Part shown: positions 5,672-12,103 of the stretch, in pieces
Layout of the letters: every line of letters starts with the position of its first letter
Numbering within the stretch: the first letter of the stretch is position 1
Position numbers and translations under genes: made by a program
The notes under the pieces: generated by a model
The model's database searches: none
What the model was told of the DNA's origin: nothing
The model's input: only the letters and a program-made list of their open reading frames with translations
NCBI GenBank assembly: GCA_021802685.1
Contig: JAJZRM010000039.1
Span: 1-12,103, forward strand
Length of the DNA stretch: 12,103 nucleotides
DNA from: Deltaproteobacteria bacterium
GTDB lineage: Bacteria > Desulfobacterota > Deferrimicrobia > Deferrimicrobiales > Deferrimicrobiaceae
Direction: 5' to 3'

Positions 5672-5701
5672 GACGGATGGAACCGAGATCCGTTACGCGG
5701 C
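5672..5701 (-). promoter_or_regulatory. Predicted autoregulated ECF promoter of the sigma gene
   Basis: On the minus strand GCCGCGTAACGG (5701 to 5690), then 14 bases, then CGTC (5675 to 5672). The predicted start near 5664 leaves a short leader with the GGGAGG ribosome site. Block and spacing are identical to the promoter at 4061-4090. Confidence 0.8.
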
Positions 5702-5728
5702 CCGGCGCACGAAGATGGTTCCGCCAAT

Positions 5729-5772
5729 GGGGGGAAGGAGGACCCTGGATAATCCCGATCCTCCTTCCCCCC
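5729..5772 (-). terminator. 14-bp perfect hairpin after lipoprotein gene
   Basis: GGGGGGAAGGAGGA (5729-5742) pairs perfectly with TCCTCCTTCCCCCC (5759-5772) around a 16-base loop. It lies 30 bases past the lipoprotein stop codon and just upstream of the sigma promoter, so it separates the two units. No T-run follows. It may be a factor-assisted terminator or a 3' end stabiliser. Confidence 0.6.
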
Positions 5773-5801
5773 TCCAACGATTCGGAATAGAGGAGTCTGT
5801 C

Positions 5802-7313
5802 TTACTTTACATTGATCCGGAACTGGTACCCACCGGTTCCGTCCGACCAGGTCATGACGGCCAGGTCTTTCGACGGGCTCATGACGCCGTACAGCGTCTG
5901 CCCCAACGTGTAGTTCATCATTCCGCCGCCCATTCCCCACATGCCGCCGGCGTTCGCCGTGATGATGCCGGAGGAATTCATTGCAAACGCCATCGGCGAG
6001 GCGGAATACATCCCCATCGGGCCCATCATGGCGGGGAAATCCGCCTGTCCCGTGCCGTCGACCACCATCTGCCCGAAGTTCCAGGTCGCGGCGTTCACGT
6101 TCCCGGAGACCACCGCATGCAGCATCCAGTCTCCCATGAGATCGTTTCCGGAGTAGTTCACGCCGCTCACCACCCGGATCATCATCCAGAGCTCGTATCG
6201 TCCGGTGCCTTCCGTCGCGCTGGCGACCATCATGTTCTTGTTCGGCAACATGGCTCCGTGGAAAGTGTTGTCTCCCGGCGCCGTGAGAATCCCGTTGTTG
6301 TCCAGGGAAACTGGGAAAGAGGTTCCGAGTTCCGCCGTGCTCCCGCCGGACGTCCGGATCGAGTTGATCGTCGACGTGCCGGGAGCGCCGATCGAAAGCG
6401 TGCCGTACGCCCAGCCGGAGGTCACGTTGTCGCCGGCCGCCGTGAGACGGTGGAACCGCCACGTTCCGTAGAGGTCGCTTTGGGTGAAGGTTCCCTGCCT
6501 TTTGCGGAAGATCATCAGGGAATTCGCCCCGGTATTGTCGGTCCAGTTGGCGAACATCGCATCCCTTCCCCCGGTCAGAACCCCGTGGAAGGTGTTGTCC
6601 CAAGCCATGCCGACCATCCCCGACGGGGGAACGCGGAACGTCACGTTGTCGTGGGTGCCCCAGGGCATGCCGTTCCGGATGCGGGACGTAATGAGACCCG
6701 AACCGTTGTTGTCCACGGCAATGGTCCCGTGCATCCAGCCGATGGAACCGGACGTCGCGAGGCCGTGGTAGTCCCACGTCCCTTGGAGATCGGCTGGCGT
6801 ATAGGCGGCCATTGTTAGTGACGGAGGAAGCGACCGGTCTTCACCGCGGTCCGTCACCCCGGGGGTGCCCATCGGGTTGTTCGCCGGGAAGGCATATCCT
6901 TTCGAAAAGTCGGGATCGACTTTTCCCAGGTCGATGGTTCGACCGCTCGCATTGCCGTCTATCCGGAAGACGTTGGAGCCTCCGACGTACACGGGGTAGA
7001 TCCTGCCACCGGACACGGAATCGCCGTTTTCAAGCAGGTAGAACTTGTAGTTTCTTCCCGTGGGAACATCGAGAGAGAACATCTTCGGGGTGCCGGCCGC
7101 CGCGACCCGGCCCGCCTCGACGTTGGTGTCGTTGTCCACGGCCACGAAGACGGTTCCGGATACCTGCCCCTGAACCGTGGCCGCTCCCGCGGCTATCCCG
7201 CCGGTTCCCCCGGAGGTTGCGGCGCCGGTTCCGCCTCCGCCGCCGCAAGCGGCCAGCGAAAGCCCGAGCGCGACCACGACCATAAATGCGACGATCCCGT
7301 GTCTTTTCATCAT
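5802..7313 (-). CDS. Lipoprotein with three tandem beta-rich repeats
   Basis: A 503-residue lipoprotein. The signal ends in the lipobox LAAC at C23, followed by a Gly-rich linker (GGGGGTG), so the mature protein is lipid-anchored, probably in the outer membrane. Residues about 47-135 form a small beta domain (VQGQVSGTVFVAVDND). Three divergent repeats of about 100 residues follow, at 171-272, 276-382 and 386-503. Each starts with a DLxGxW motif (DLQGTWDYH, DLYGTWRFH, DLMGDWMLH). Each has a central GxxxxxN/DNTFHG- or TLYGV-like strand and ends in a M/W-S/T-DGTG-like segment. This resembles tandem lipocalin-like beta units, but no family can be named. The third repeat has a Met/Gly-rich insertion (FPAMMGPMGMY, GGMWGMGGGMM). 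AAGGAG six bases before ATG 7313 fixes the start. It is the last gene of the sigma-54 unit, 90 bases after the barrel gene. Confidence 0.75.
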   Translation of the reverse strand: MMKRHGIVAFMVVVALGLSLAACGGGGGTGAATSGGTGGIAAGAATVQGQVSGTVFVAVDNDTNVEAGRVAAAGTPKMFSLDVPTGRNYKFYLLENGDSVSGGRIYPVYVGGSNVFRIDGNASGRTIDLGKVDPDFSKGYAFPANNPMGTPGVTDRGEDRSLPPSLTMAAYTPADLQGTWDYHGLATSGSIGWMHGTIAVDNNGSGLITSRIRNGMPWGTHDNVTFRVPPSGMVGMAWDNTFHGVLTGGRDAMFANWTDNTGANSLMIFRKRQGTFTQSDLYGTWRFHRLTAAGDNVTSGWAYGTLSIGAPGTSTINSIRTSGGSTAELGTSFPVSLDNNGILTAPGDNTFHGAMLPNKNMMVASATEGTGRYELWMMIRVVSGVNYSGNDLMGDWMLHAVVSGNVNAATWNFGQMVVDGTGQADFPAMMGPMGMYSASPMAFAMNSSGIITANAGGMWGMGGGMMNYTLGQTLYGVMSPSKDLAVMTWSDGTGGYQFRINVK

Positions 7314-7329
7314 TCCCTTCTCCTTTTGT

Positions 7330-7364
7330 CCGCGGAACCGACCCCGCGGCGATTTTGTAATCGC
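7330..7364. other. Paired stem-loops in barrel-lipoprotein intergenic leader
   Basis: CCGCGG at 7330-7335 and 7344-7349 can pair around an eight-base loop. GCGATT-TTGT-AATCGC (7349-7364) forms a perfect six-base stem beside it. They lie between the barrel stop (7404) and the lipoprotein ribosome site. They may tune relative expression of the two genes or end part of the transcripts. Confidence 0.35.
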
Positions 7365-7403
7365 TGTTTCACCTGAAGGCCCGCCTGCACTGTCCCGCGG
7401 GCT

Positions 7404-8261
7404 TTAGAACCGGTAGCCGAGACCTACGAATCCGGAATGTGAATTCGACGAGCCCAAGTCGCCCCGTGCGACCGAGAAGTTGTAACCGGCGACACCGGCG
7501 ATCGACCGGCTCCATTCGTACGTCGCCGTCAGGCCGATGGCGTGCCGATTCACGCGTTCCTTCACGACCTCCGTCCCGAAGGCAGATGAAAACATTCCCT
7601 GGTCCATGAATCCGCCGAAACCACCCATCCCGCCGGTGGAGGGGGACACTGTGCCCACGGACCGGAAGGAGTCGCCGCGGGAAAACTCGTAGCCCGCCTC
7701 GGTCGCAAGACGGGGCGTCCAGTTCACCCCGACCAGCGCCCCGAGAGCGTGCTCGGTGAAGGAAAACGTGTCGTTGCTCGCCCGGCTGTCCGTGTAGGCA
7801 TACGATTCGGCGAGGTAGCTTTTCTCCCCGACCCGCTGCTTGACCTGGGCCTTCCCTCCGAACGCAACCGCAGATTGAGCCGTATCCCTGAACGATTTCG
7901 CCTGAAGGAACGGAGCGAGCGTCACTGACCAGCCGGGCCATGGAACATGGAGAAGCCCGGGGGACACGGTGATCGCCGCAGAGTCGAGGTCGTCCAATCG
8001 CGCGTATATGGTCCCTTCGGCGACGGCTGCGAAGATCCAGTCCAGCCGGGTCTCGCCGCTCGGCTCGCGGCTGTACCCGGCATACGCGGAAAGGTAGCCG
8101 TCGCCCTTGCCGTCGCGAACCGACCGGCTCAAGTTCGTGTCGAACCCGGCCTTCGTCCCCGCTTCCCAACCGGCGCCGGCCACCGCGGCGCAGATCGACA
8201 GCAAAATGGAGGCCAGGACCGCCGACCAGGCGGCTCTGCGCATCAAGACCGACCCCCGCAT
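7404..8261 (-). CDS. Outer-membrane beta-barrel protein
   Basis: A 285-residue exported protein. A signal peptide (about 1-30, MRRAAWSAVLASILLSICAAVAGA) precedes alternating polar/hydrophobic strands rich in aromatic residues, such as GYLSAYAGYSRE, YLAESYAYTDS, AIGLTATYEWSRS and AGVAGYNFSVARG. It ends in GFVGLGYRF, a classic C-terminal Phe signal for the BAM machinery. A loop around residues 205-225 is Gly/Met-rich (GGMGGFGGFMDQGMF). The size suits a barrel of about 12 strands. I chose ATG 8261 (AAAGG seven bases upstream, 13 bases after the preceding stop); ATG 8243 is a close alternative. The longer frame from 8495 only re-reads the preceding gene. It is cotranscribed with the OB-fold-like protein and the lipoprotein. 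The substrate or role is unknown; a porin or a structural partner of the lipoprotein is possible. Confidence 0.8.
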   Translation of the reverse strand: MRGSVLMRRAAWSAVLASILLSICAAVAGAGWEAGTKAGFDTNLSRSVRDGKGDGYLSAYAGYSREPSGETRLDWIFAAVAEGTIYARLDDLDSAAITVSPGLLHVPWPGWSVTLAPFLQAKSFRDTAQSAVAFGGKAQVKQRVGEKSYLAESYAYTDSRASNDTFSFTEHALGALVGVNWTPRLATEAGYEFSRGDSFRSVGTVSPSTGGMGGFGGFMDQGMFSSAFGTEVVKERVNRHAIGLTATYEWSRSIAGVAGYNFSVARGDLGSSNSHSGFVGLGYRF

Positions 8262-8274
8262 ATCCTGGCCTTTC

Positions 8275-8886
8275 TCACCGCCTGCGACCGCCCATTCCGC
8301 CGCCCCAGCCGCCCATACCGCCGGTGCCTCCCATCCAGCCTCCCCCTCCCATGAATCCGCCCCTGGCGCCTCCAGGTCCGGCGGTCTGTCCTCTCCAGAG
8401 CGGCCGTCCTGCCTCGTCCCGGAAGAGGAGAGACCGTCCCGTCGACAGGATCCGGACCTTCTGGGCCACGACGTAAAGTTTTCGATCGGTGCCAAGCGAC
8501 TTGGAACCGCGAACGCGAACCTCGGCGCCGTCGGGCAGGTCGACCCTCAGGTCGTTCCAGTACCATTCTGCGGAGGCGAGGATCGTGTAGCTCTCCTTCC
8601 CTGTCTCCAATCGGAACCGGACGGGGCCGCGCTCGGGACGGACGAGTCCGTAAACCCTCCCCTGGACGTCCCCCACCGTGTTCGGGTCAAATCCGTTCGG
8701 GTACCGGATACCACTCACCTCCACAGGATTCTCCGTCTCCAGCGCTCCCGTCACCGGTTCCTGCGCTCCCGCCATCGGAAGGGAAAAAGAAAGACCGCCC
8801 AGGAGCAAAATGACTACAAGGGGGAACCTCGCTTTCCTCACAAGGCCGCCCGGGTCGGGGCTGCTCGAAAAGCGGCGTCCTCGCAT
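8275..8886 (-). CDS. Exported OB-fold-like protein with Gly/Met/Trp-rich tail
   Basis: A 203-residue exported protein. The hydrophobic signal core is FPLVVILLLGGLSFSLPMAGA, giving cleavage near AGA/Q. A compact beta domain of about 110 residues follows, with VQGRVYGLV, AEWYWNDLRVDLPDGAEVRVRGS, LYVVAQKVR and the end motif LLFRDEAGRPLWRG. This pattern is typical of small periplasmic OB-fold-like proteins encoded near envelope or redox genes. The last 30 residues are low complexity (GGFMGGGGWMGG, GGMGGWGGGMGGRRR). The start is uncertain. ATG 8964 falls inside the sigma-54 promoter and cannot be transcribed from it. ATG 8886 (used here) has only a distant AAGGGGG. GTG 8841 would give the most compact signal peptide. 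First gene of the unit. Confidence 0.65.
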   Translation of the reverse strand: MRGRRFSSSPDPGGLVRKARFPLVVILLLGGLSFSLPMAGAQEPVTGALETENPVEVSGIRYPNGFDPNTVGDVQGRVYGLVRPERGPVRFRLETGKESYTILASAEWYWNDLRVDLPDGAEVRVRGSKSLGTDRKLYVVAQKVRILSTGRSLLFRDEAGRPLWRGQTAGPGGARGGFMGGGGWMGGTGGMGGWGGGMGGRRR

Positions 8887-8947
8887 CGACACAGGTAGGC
8901 CCCCTTGGAGCTGTCGATTGATCTCGGCCTGCATGGGAAACAGGTTG

Positions 8948-8963
8948 AGCAAGGAGAATGCCA
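8948..8963 (-). promoter_or_regulatory. Sigma-54 (-24/-12) promoter
   Basis: Minus strand TGGCATTCTCCTTGCT. The invariant GG and GC are exactly ten bases apart and the flanks match TGGCA-N6-TTGCW. The predicted start is near 8938, upstream of the OB-fold-like gene. An NtrC-family activator gene lies immediately upstream. Confidence 0.8.
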
Positions 8964-9050
8964 TTCGCCTGGCAAAAACCTATCTGTCGGTCAGACCACG
9001 GGGTTTCGTCCCGACGGCTCCGGGCGTCGGCCAAGTTCTCTAGGGGGAAG

Positions 9051-9084
9051 TGCAAACGTTGCATAGCGGCGTGCAGGATCTGCG
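9051..9084. promoter_or_regulatory. Twin dyads, candidate activator (UAS) sites
   Basis: TGCAA-ACG-TTGCA (9051-9063) is a perfect dyad. TGCAG-GAT-CTGCG (9072-9084) is the same design with one mismatch. The centres are 21 bases apart, two helical turns, so the sites lie on the same face. They sit about 119 and 140 bases upstream of the predicted sigma-54 start, the usual range for NtrC-family enhancers. Binding by the adjacent response regulator is inferred. Confidence 0.65.
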
Positions 9085-9091
9085 CGTGGTG

Positions 9092-10420
9092 TTACAGGCC
9101 GTACTCCTTGATGCGGTACTGGAGAGTGCGCAGGGAGATCCCGAGGAGTCGGGCCGCTTGCGTCCGGTTGCCTGCGACCTCGGCTAGGGCCTTGCGGATC
9201 GTCTCCCGCTCGTTCGTGCGAAGGAGTGGCTCCGAAGAGACGGCGGTTTCCGAAGGCGCGCTCAGGTTCAGGTGGGCGGCATCGACCTTGTCGTGCGCGA
9301 GGATCACCGCGCGCTCGATCACATTCTGCAACTCGCGGACGTTTCCCGGCCAAGGGTACGACTCCAGGCCCGTCCGGGCAGCAGTCGTGTAGCCGGCAAT
9401 CTTCCGGCCAAACGCGGCCGCGTAACGTTTGAGGAAGTATTCGGCCAGGGGCAGGATCGCGTCCCGTCGGTCCGCGAGGGGCGGAAGAAGGATCGGAAAC
9501 ACGTTCAGCCGGTAGAAGAGGTCCTCGCGGAATCGGCCGGCGGAGACCTCCGCCATGAGGTCCCTGTTCGTCGCCGCGATCACCCGGACGTCCACGGCAA
9601 GAGTCCTGGTTCCCCCCACCCGCTCGAACCGCCTCTCCTGGAGAACCCGCAGGAGCCGGACCTGCACGGCGGGAGAAACGTCTCCGATCTCGTCGAGGAA
9701 GATCGTTCCCCCGTCCGCCAGCTCGAACCTCCCTTTGCGGGTGGCCACGGCGCCCGTGAATGCCCCCCGCTCATGGCCGAAGAGCTCGCTCTCCAGCACC
9801 GACTCGGACAACGCGGCACAATGGACCGCGACGAAGGGTCCCTCCCGGCGCGGGCTCAGGACGTGAATGGTCCGTGAGACAAGCTCCTTCCCCGTTCCGC
9901 TCGGGCCCGTGACCAGGACCGTGGCCGTCGTGGGTGCGACCTGTTCCACCAGCTTCCTCACCGACTCCATCGCCTCGCCGAGGAACAGGACCTCCGGCGG
10001 CGGGTACTGCCGACCCAGTTCCTCCGCGAGGAGGGAGATCCGGGTCTCGGCGTCCGCCTCCCGCAAGACCCTCCGGACCACGCGCCGCAGTTCCTCCGGC
10101 TCCTTGAGCGGCTTGGTCAGGTAGTCGGAAGCCCCCGCCTTCATCGCCTCCACGGCGCTCCCGATCGAGCCGAAAGCGGTGACAACGATCCAGCGGACCT
10201 GGGGGCGCTCCTTCTTCGCCGCGACAAGCAACTCCAGCCCGGATAAATCCGGCATCCGCAGGTCCGTGACGACCAGGTCGAAATCCTCCTTGAGAAGCTT
10301 CTCCAGCCCCTGCCTTCCGCCGCGCGCCTCCTCCACGGCGTATCCTTCGGCGCCCAGCACCGTGGAGAGGAAGGACCGCATCAGGTCGTCGTCGTCGACC
10401 AACAGTATGCTCTTCGGCAT
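9092..10420 (-). CDS. NtrC-family sigma-54-dependent response regulator
   Basis: A 442-residue activator. The receiver domain (1-120) has the phosphoacceptor D53 (VVTDLRMPD), acidic residues at D10-D12, T81 and K103 (LTKP). The AAA+ domain (about 145-375) has Walker A GPSGTGKE at 172-179, the sigma-54 contact loop GAFTGA at 219-224, and Walker B TIFLDE at 239-244. A Fis-type HTH (about 398-442) ends NRTQAARLLGISLRTLQYRIKEYGL. Length and order are standard for NtrC/ZraR-type proteins, and the GAFTGA motif is intact, so it should open sigma-54 promoters. ATG 10420 follows AAGGA and lies six bases after the kinase gene. The next unit on the strand has a sigma-54 promoter and twin dyads right after this gene's stop, making it the likely target. 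The signal is unknown. Confidence 0.93.
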   Translation of the reverse strand: MPKSILLVDDDDLMRSFLSTVLGAEGYAVEEARGGRQGLEKLLKEDFDLVVTDLRMPDLSGLELLVAAKKERPQVRWIVVTAFGSIGSAVEAMKAGASDYLTKPLKEPEELRRVVRRVLREADAETRISLLAEELGRQYPPPEVLFLGEAMESVRKLVEQVAPTTATVLVTGPSGTGKELVSRTIHVLSPRREGPFVAVHCAALSESVLESELFGHERGAFTGAVATRKGRFELADGGTIFLDEIGDVSPAVQVRLLRVLQERRFERVGGTRTLAVDVRVIAATNRDLMAEVSAGRFREDLFYRLNVFPILLPPLADRRDAILPLAEYFLKRYAAAFGRKIAGYTTAARTGLESYPWPGNVRELQNVIERAVILAHDKVDAAHLNLSAPSETAVSSEPLLRTNERETIRKALAEVAGNRTQAARLLGISLRTLQYRIKEYGL

Positions 10421-10426
10421 GTTTCC

Positions 10427-11782
10427 TTACCCGGCGCAGGGAAGGCGGATGAGAAGGACGGCTCCGCCCCCCTGCCGGTTCGAAAGCTCGATCACGCCCC
10501 CCATCCCCTCCACCACCTTTTTCGAGTAGGCAAGGCCCAGTCCCGTTCCGTCCGCCTTGGTGGTGTGGAATGGGCTGAACAGGCGCGGGAACTCCGACTC
10601 GGGGATTCCCGGACCGGTATCCTCGATCCGAAGGGCCGCCCATCGGTCCTCCTGCCGCACGGCGATTCCAAGGGTGCCGGTTTCTCCCATGGCCTGCAAG
10701 GCGTTCCGGAGTCCGTTCAACAACACGCGCGCCATCTTCTCCGGGTCCGCCATGGCCAGGATGCCGGGAGACAGATCCAGCTTCGTGGTTCCTCTCCATG
10801 CGCCAGCCGCCGCCGCCGTCTCCCGCGCCAGCGCCGCCAGGTCCGTGGGCGTACACCGATACGTTTCCTCTCGCGAGAAGAGCAGGAGATCGTTGACCAG
10901 CTCTTCGATCCGCGCCGTTCCCTGCAGGGCCAGTTCAAGTCCCCTCTTGCGGGGATCGCCCGGCGCCACCTTCTCGTCCACCCACTGGGTGTATCCCTTG
11001 ACGCTCCCCAAGGCGTTGCGGATCTCGTGGGCCAGCGTGGCGGTCATCCGTCCGATGAGGGCCAGGCGCTCGCGGCGGTCCAGTTCGGACTGCAAGCGCA
11101 GCCGGTGCGCCAGCACCCGCTCAAGGGAGATCCCGATTCCCCAAAGAAGCAACAGCACGCCCCCGACGGTCCCCCACATGTTCCTTGCCTCGGCGACCAC
11201 CAAGTCTGCGTCTCCCGTATTGAGGACGAGCCGAAGGAGCTCCGGCTTCCCGTCCGGACGTTGAAGCACATAGTCGAACTCGTAGGCGGGCGGGCCGGTG
11301 CCAAGCCGGATCCGGCGGCCGCCGAACCTCCCGTTTGACGGCCATCCGCCCATTGCCGTGTCGGGCAGACGGGCACCCACGAGGGCCGGATTCGTGTGGA
11401 AGAGGATCATCCCGTCCCGTCCCGCTATCAGTGCGTACGCCACGACCCGGTCGGACAAGATGTCCCGGATCTCCTCGTCGAACCGATTTCCGTTGCTCCG
11501 CAGCGCGCTCACAGCGGACGCGGACAGGGCAAGGGCGGTGCTCTCCAGCGCCTTCCCGGCCAGGTAGCGGACATTGCCCGTGAACAGGCCGGTCGCGTAC
11601 AGGAGGGAAGCGGAGGTAAAAAACAGGAAGGCGAACAGGACCGCCCTCAGAAGGGTAAGAAGTTTGGGCCTTCTCCAACCCCTGCCGACATACGTCCGCC
11701 CGTCCCCGCCTCCGGGACGCGCTCGTTCCGCCTGCACCGCCTCGTTACCGGGTAACCTGCCGCCAGGCCCTATGATGGACAT
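10427..11782 (-). CDS. Membrane sensor histidine kinase
   Basis: A 451-residue inner-membrane kinase, partner of the NtrC-family regulator. A basic N-terminus precedes TM1 (about 41-64). A periplasmic sensor of about 140 residues follows (65-204), containing VVAYALIAGRDGMILFHTNPALVG, which resembles Cache-type sensors. TM2 lies at about 205-222. The HisKA H-box AHEIRNALGSVKGY has phospho-acceptor H252. The HATPase domain has the N-box GLRNALQAM (N360), G1 DTGPGIP (388-394), the F-box LFSPFHTTK and G2 GTGLGLAY (412-419). No HAMP domain is evident and no PAS domain is seen. This layout matches NtrB/ZraS-like kinases that pair with sigma-54 activators. The start is not firm: ATG 11782 lacks a good ribosome site, and a GTG at 11737 is possible. 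The ligand cannot be told from sequence. Confidence 0.9.
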   Translation of the reverse strand: MSIIGPGGRLPGNEAVQAERARPGGGDGRTYVGRGWRRPKLLTLLRAVLFAFLFFTSASLLYATGLFTGNVRYLAGKALESTALALSASAVSALRSNGNRFDEEIRDILSDRVVAYALIAGRDGMILFHTNPALVGARLPDTAMGGWPSNGRFGGRRIRLGTGPPAYEFDYVLQRPDGKPELLRLVLNTGDADLVVAEARNMWGTVGGVLLLLWGIGISLERVLAHRLRLQSELDRRERLALIGRMTATLAHEIRNALGSVKGYTQWVDEKVAPGDPRKRGLELALQGTARIEELVNDLLLFSREETYRCTPTDLAALARETAAAAGAWRGTTKLDLSPGILAMADPEKMARVLLNGLRNALQAMGETGTLGIAVRQEDRWAALRIEDTGPGIPESEFPRLFSPFHTTKADGTGLGLAYSKKVVEGMGGVIELSNRQGGGAVLLIRLPCAG

Positions 11783-11878
11783 TCAAGTTGTTCCCCGTCG
11801 TTGGTTGCTGAAATCCATGTCCCTGGGCCACCCGGATGTCATCTCGGCACGCAGACGCCATGCAGGCCCGCAATGCCG

Positions 11879-12103
11879 TTACGCTCCCCGGCGCACGTAG
11901 ATGGCCCCGGCGATCGTCCCGTCGACGGCCAACTGGGTCAATCCGAGCCGGAAGAGAAAGGAAGGGAACCGCTGGAGGAGCCGCACCCGGCAGCCGGGAA
12001 GCACGCCAAGCGCCATCAGCTTCGAAAGGGTGTCCCCTCCGTCCCCCTCGTGCAGGTACGCCACCGTACCCTCCTCCCCGTCCTTCATGGCCGAAAGGGG
12101 AAG
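11879..12103 (-). CDS. FeoA-domain protein, 5' end cut by window
   Basis: At least 74 residues of a small FeoA/SH3-like protein. The frame stays open to the window edge. The residues before the internal ATG at 12088 read LPLSA and join naturally to MKDGEEGTVAYL, as in FeoA N-termini, and that ATG has no ribosome site, so the true start is probably beyond 12103. Visible features are the strand EEGTVAYL, then SKLMALGVLPGCRVRLLQRFP and the C-terminal TQLAVDGTIAGAIYVRR, which match FeoA family spacing. FeoA assists the ferrous-iron transporter FeoB; stand-alone FeoA-domain proteins of unknown job are also common. No feoB is visible. It ends 96 bases before the kinase start with no clear terminator between, so cotranscription is possible. 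Confidence 0.75.
   Translation of the reverse strand, partial: LPLSAMKDGEEGTVAYLHEGDGGDTLSKLMALGVLPGCRVRLLQRFPSFLFRLGLTQLAVDGTIAGAIYVRRGA

Noticed and set aside
5407..6818. Long open frames on both strands (minus 5407-6777 and plus 5577-6818) across the sigma and lipoprotein genes
   Set aside because: They are Arg/His/Gly-rich shadows of the GC-rich lipoprotein and sigma frames, with no ribosome site or domain. The real frames show a lipobox, repeats and sigma motifs.
8262..8495. N-terminal extension of the beta-barrel protein to 8495
   Set aside because: It would overlap the preceding gene out of frame, give an Arg/Trp/Gly-rich leader and bury the clear signal peptide at 8261.
9049..9066. 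TGCAACGTTTGCA region as a second sigma-54 promoter core
   Set aside because: It ends in TTTGCA but lacks GG ten bases before GC. It fits better as an activator-site dyad.
11854..11882. A third GCGTAACGG on the minus strand at the FeoA stop codon, with CGTC downstream, as an ECF promoter for the kinase gene
   Set aside because: The gap to CGTC is 18 bases instead of 14, and the -35 match is only partial and overlaps coding sequence. ECF sigma factors do not tolerate a four-base shift.
1..12103. tRNA, rRNA, CRISPR arrays, insertion sequences, attachment sites
   Set aside because: I looked for repeat-spacer patterns, transposase motifs, terminal repeats and conserved RNA sequences and saw none.

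Overview
This is a GC-rich bacterial window with dense genes, strong GGAGG-type ribosome sites, a -24/-12 (sigma-54) promoter next to an NtrC-family regulator, and many exported proteins. It fits a Gram-negative environmental bacterium, most plausibly a deltaproteobacterial or Desulfuromonadota-like lineage. That placement is inference from gene content; no rRNA or marker gene is present.

Layout. 1-59: the start of an unidentified gene on the minus strand. 60-260: an AT-rich divergent control region packed with palindromes. 261-845: a putative two-HTH (XRE-like) regulator. 951-2759: a compact plus-strand mercury operon. It starts with a MerR-type operator/promoter and holds merR, a MerT-MerP fusion and two small thioredoxin-fold proteins. 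No mercuric reductase gene is in the window. A hairpin at 2785-2817 separates it from the convergent minus-strand genes.

2847-5647 (minus strand): an ECF sigma factor translationally coupled to a single-pass DUF5667-type putative anti-sigma factor with a Met/Cys-rich tail. Downstream lie a PepSY protein, a SHOCT protein and a tiny secreted protein with repeated LPGHGGF motifs. The sigma gene and the PepSY gene share an identical 12-base -35 block and a CGTC -10 at exactly the same spacing. This predicts an autoregulated ECF regulon whose direct target is the PepSY-SHOCT pair.

5802-8886 (minus strand): an exported three-gene set encoding an OB-fold-like periplasmic protein, an outer-membrane beta-barrel and a three-repeat lipoprotein. 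It is preceded by a good sigma-54 promoter and two dyads 21 bp apart. Immediately upstream are an NtrC-family response regulator and its membrane histidine kinase (9092-11782), the probable controllers. A 14-bp perfect hairpin lies at the end of this set. The right edge holds a FeoA-domain gene cut by the window end.

The theme is metal and envelope stress: mercury capture on the left, then two separately wired envelope modules (ECF and sigma-54). Several of their proteins carry Met/Gly-rich segments, and the role of these modules is not established.
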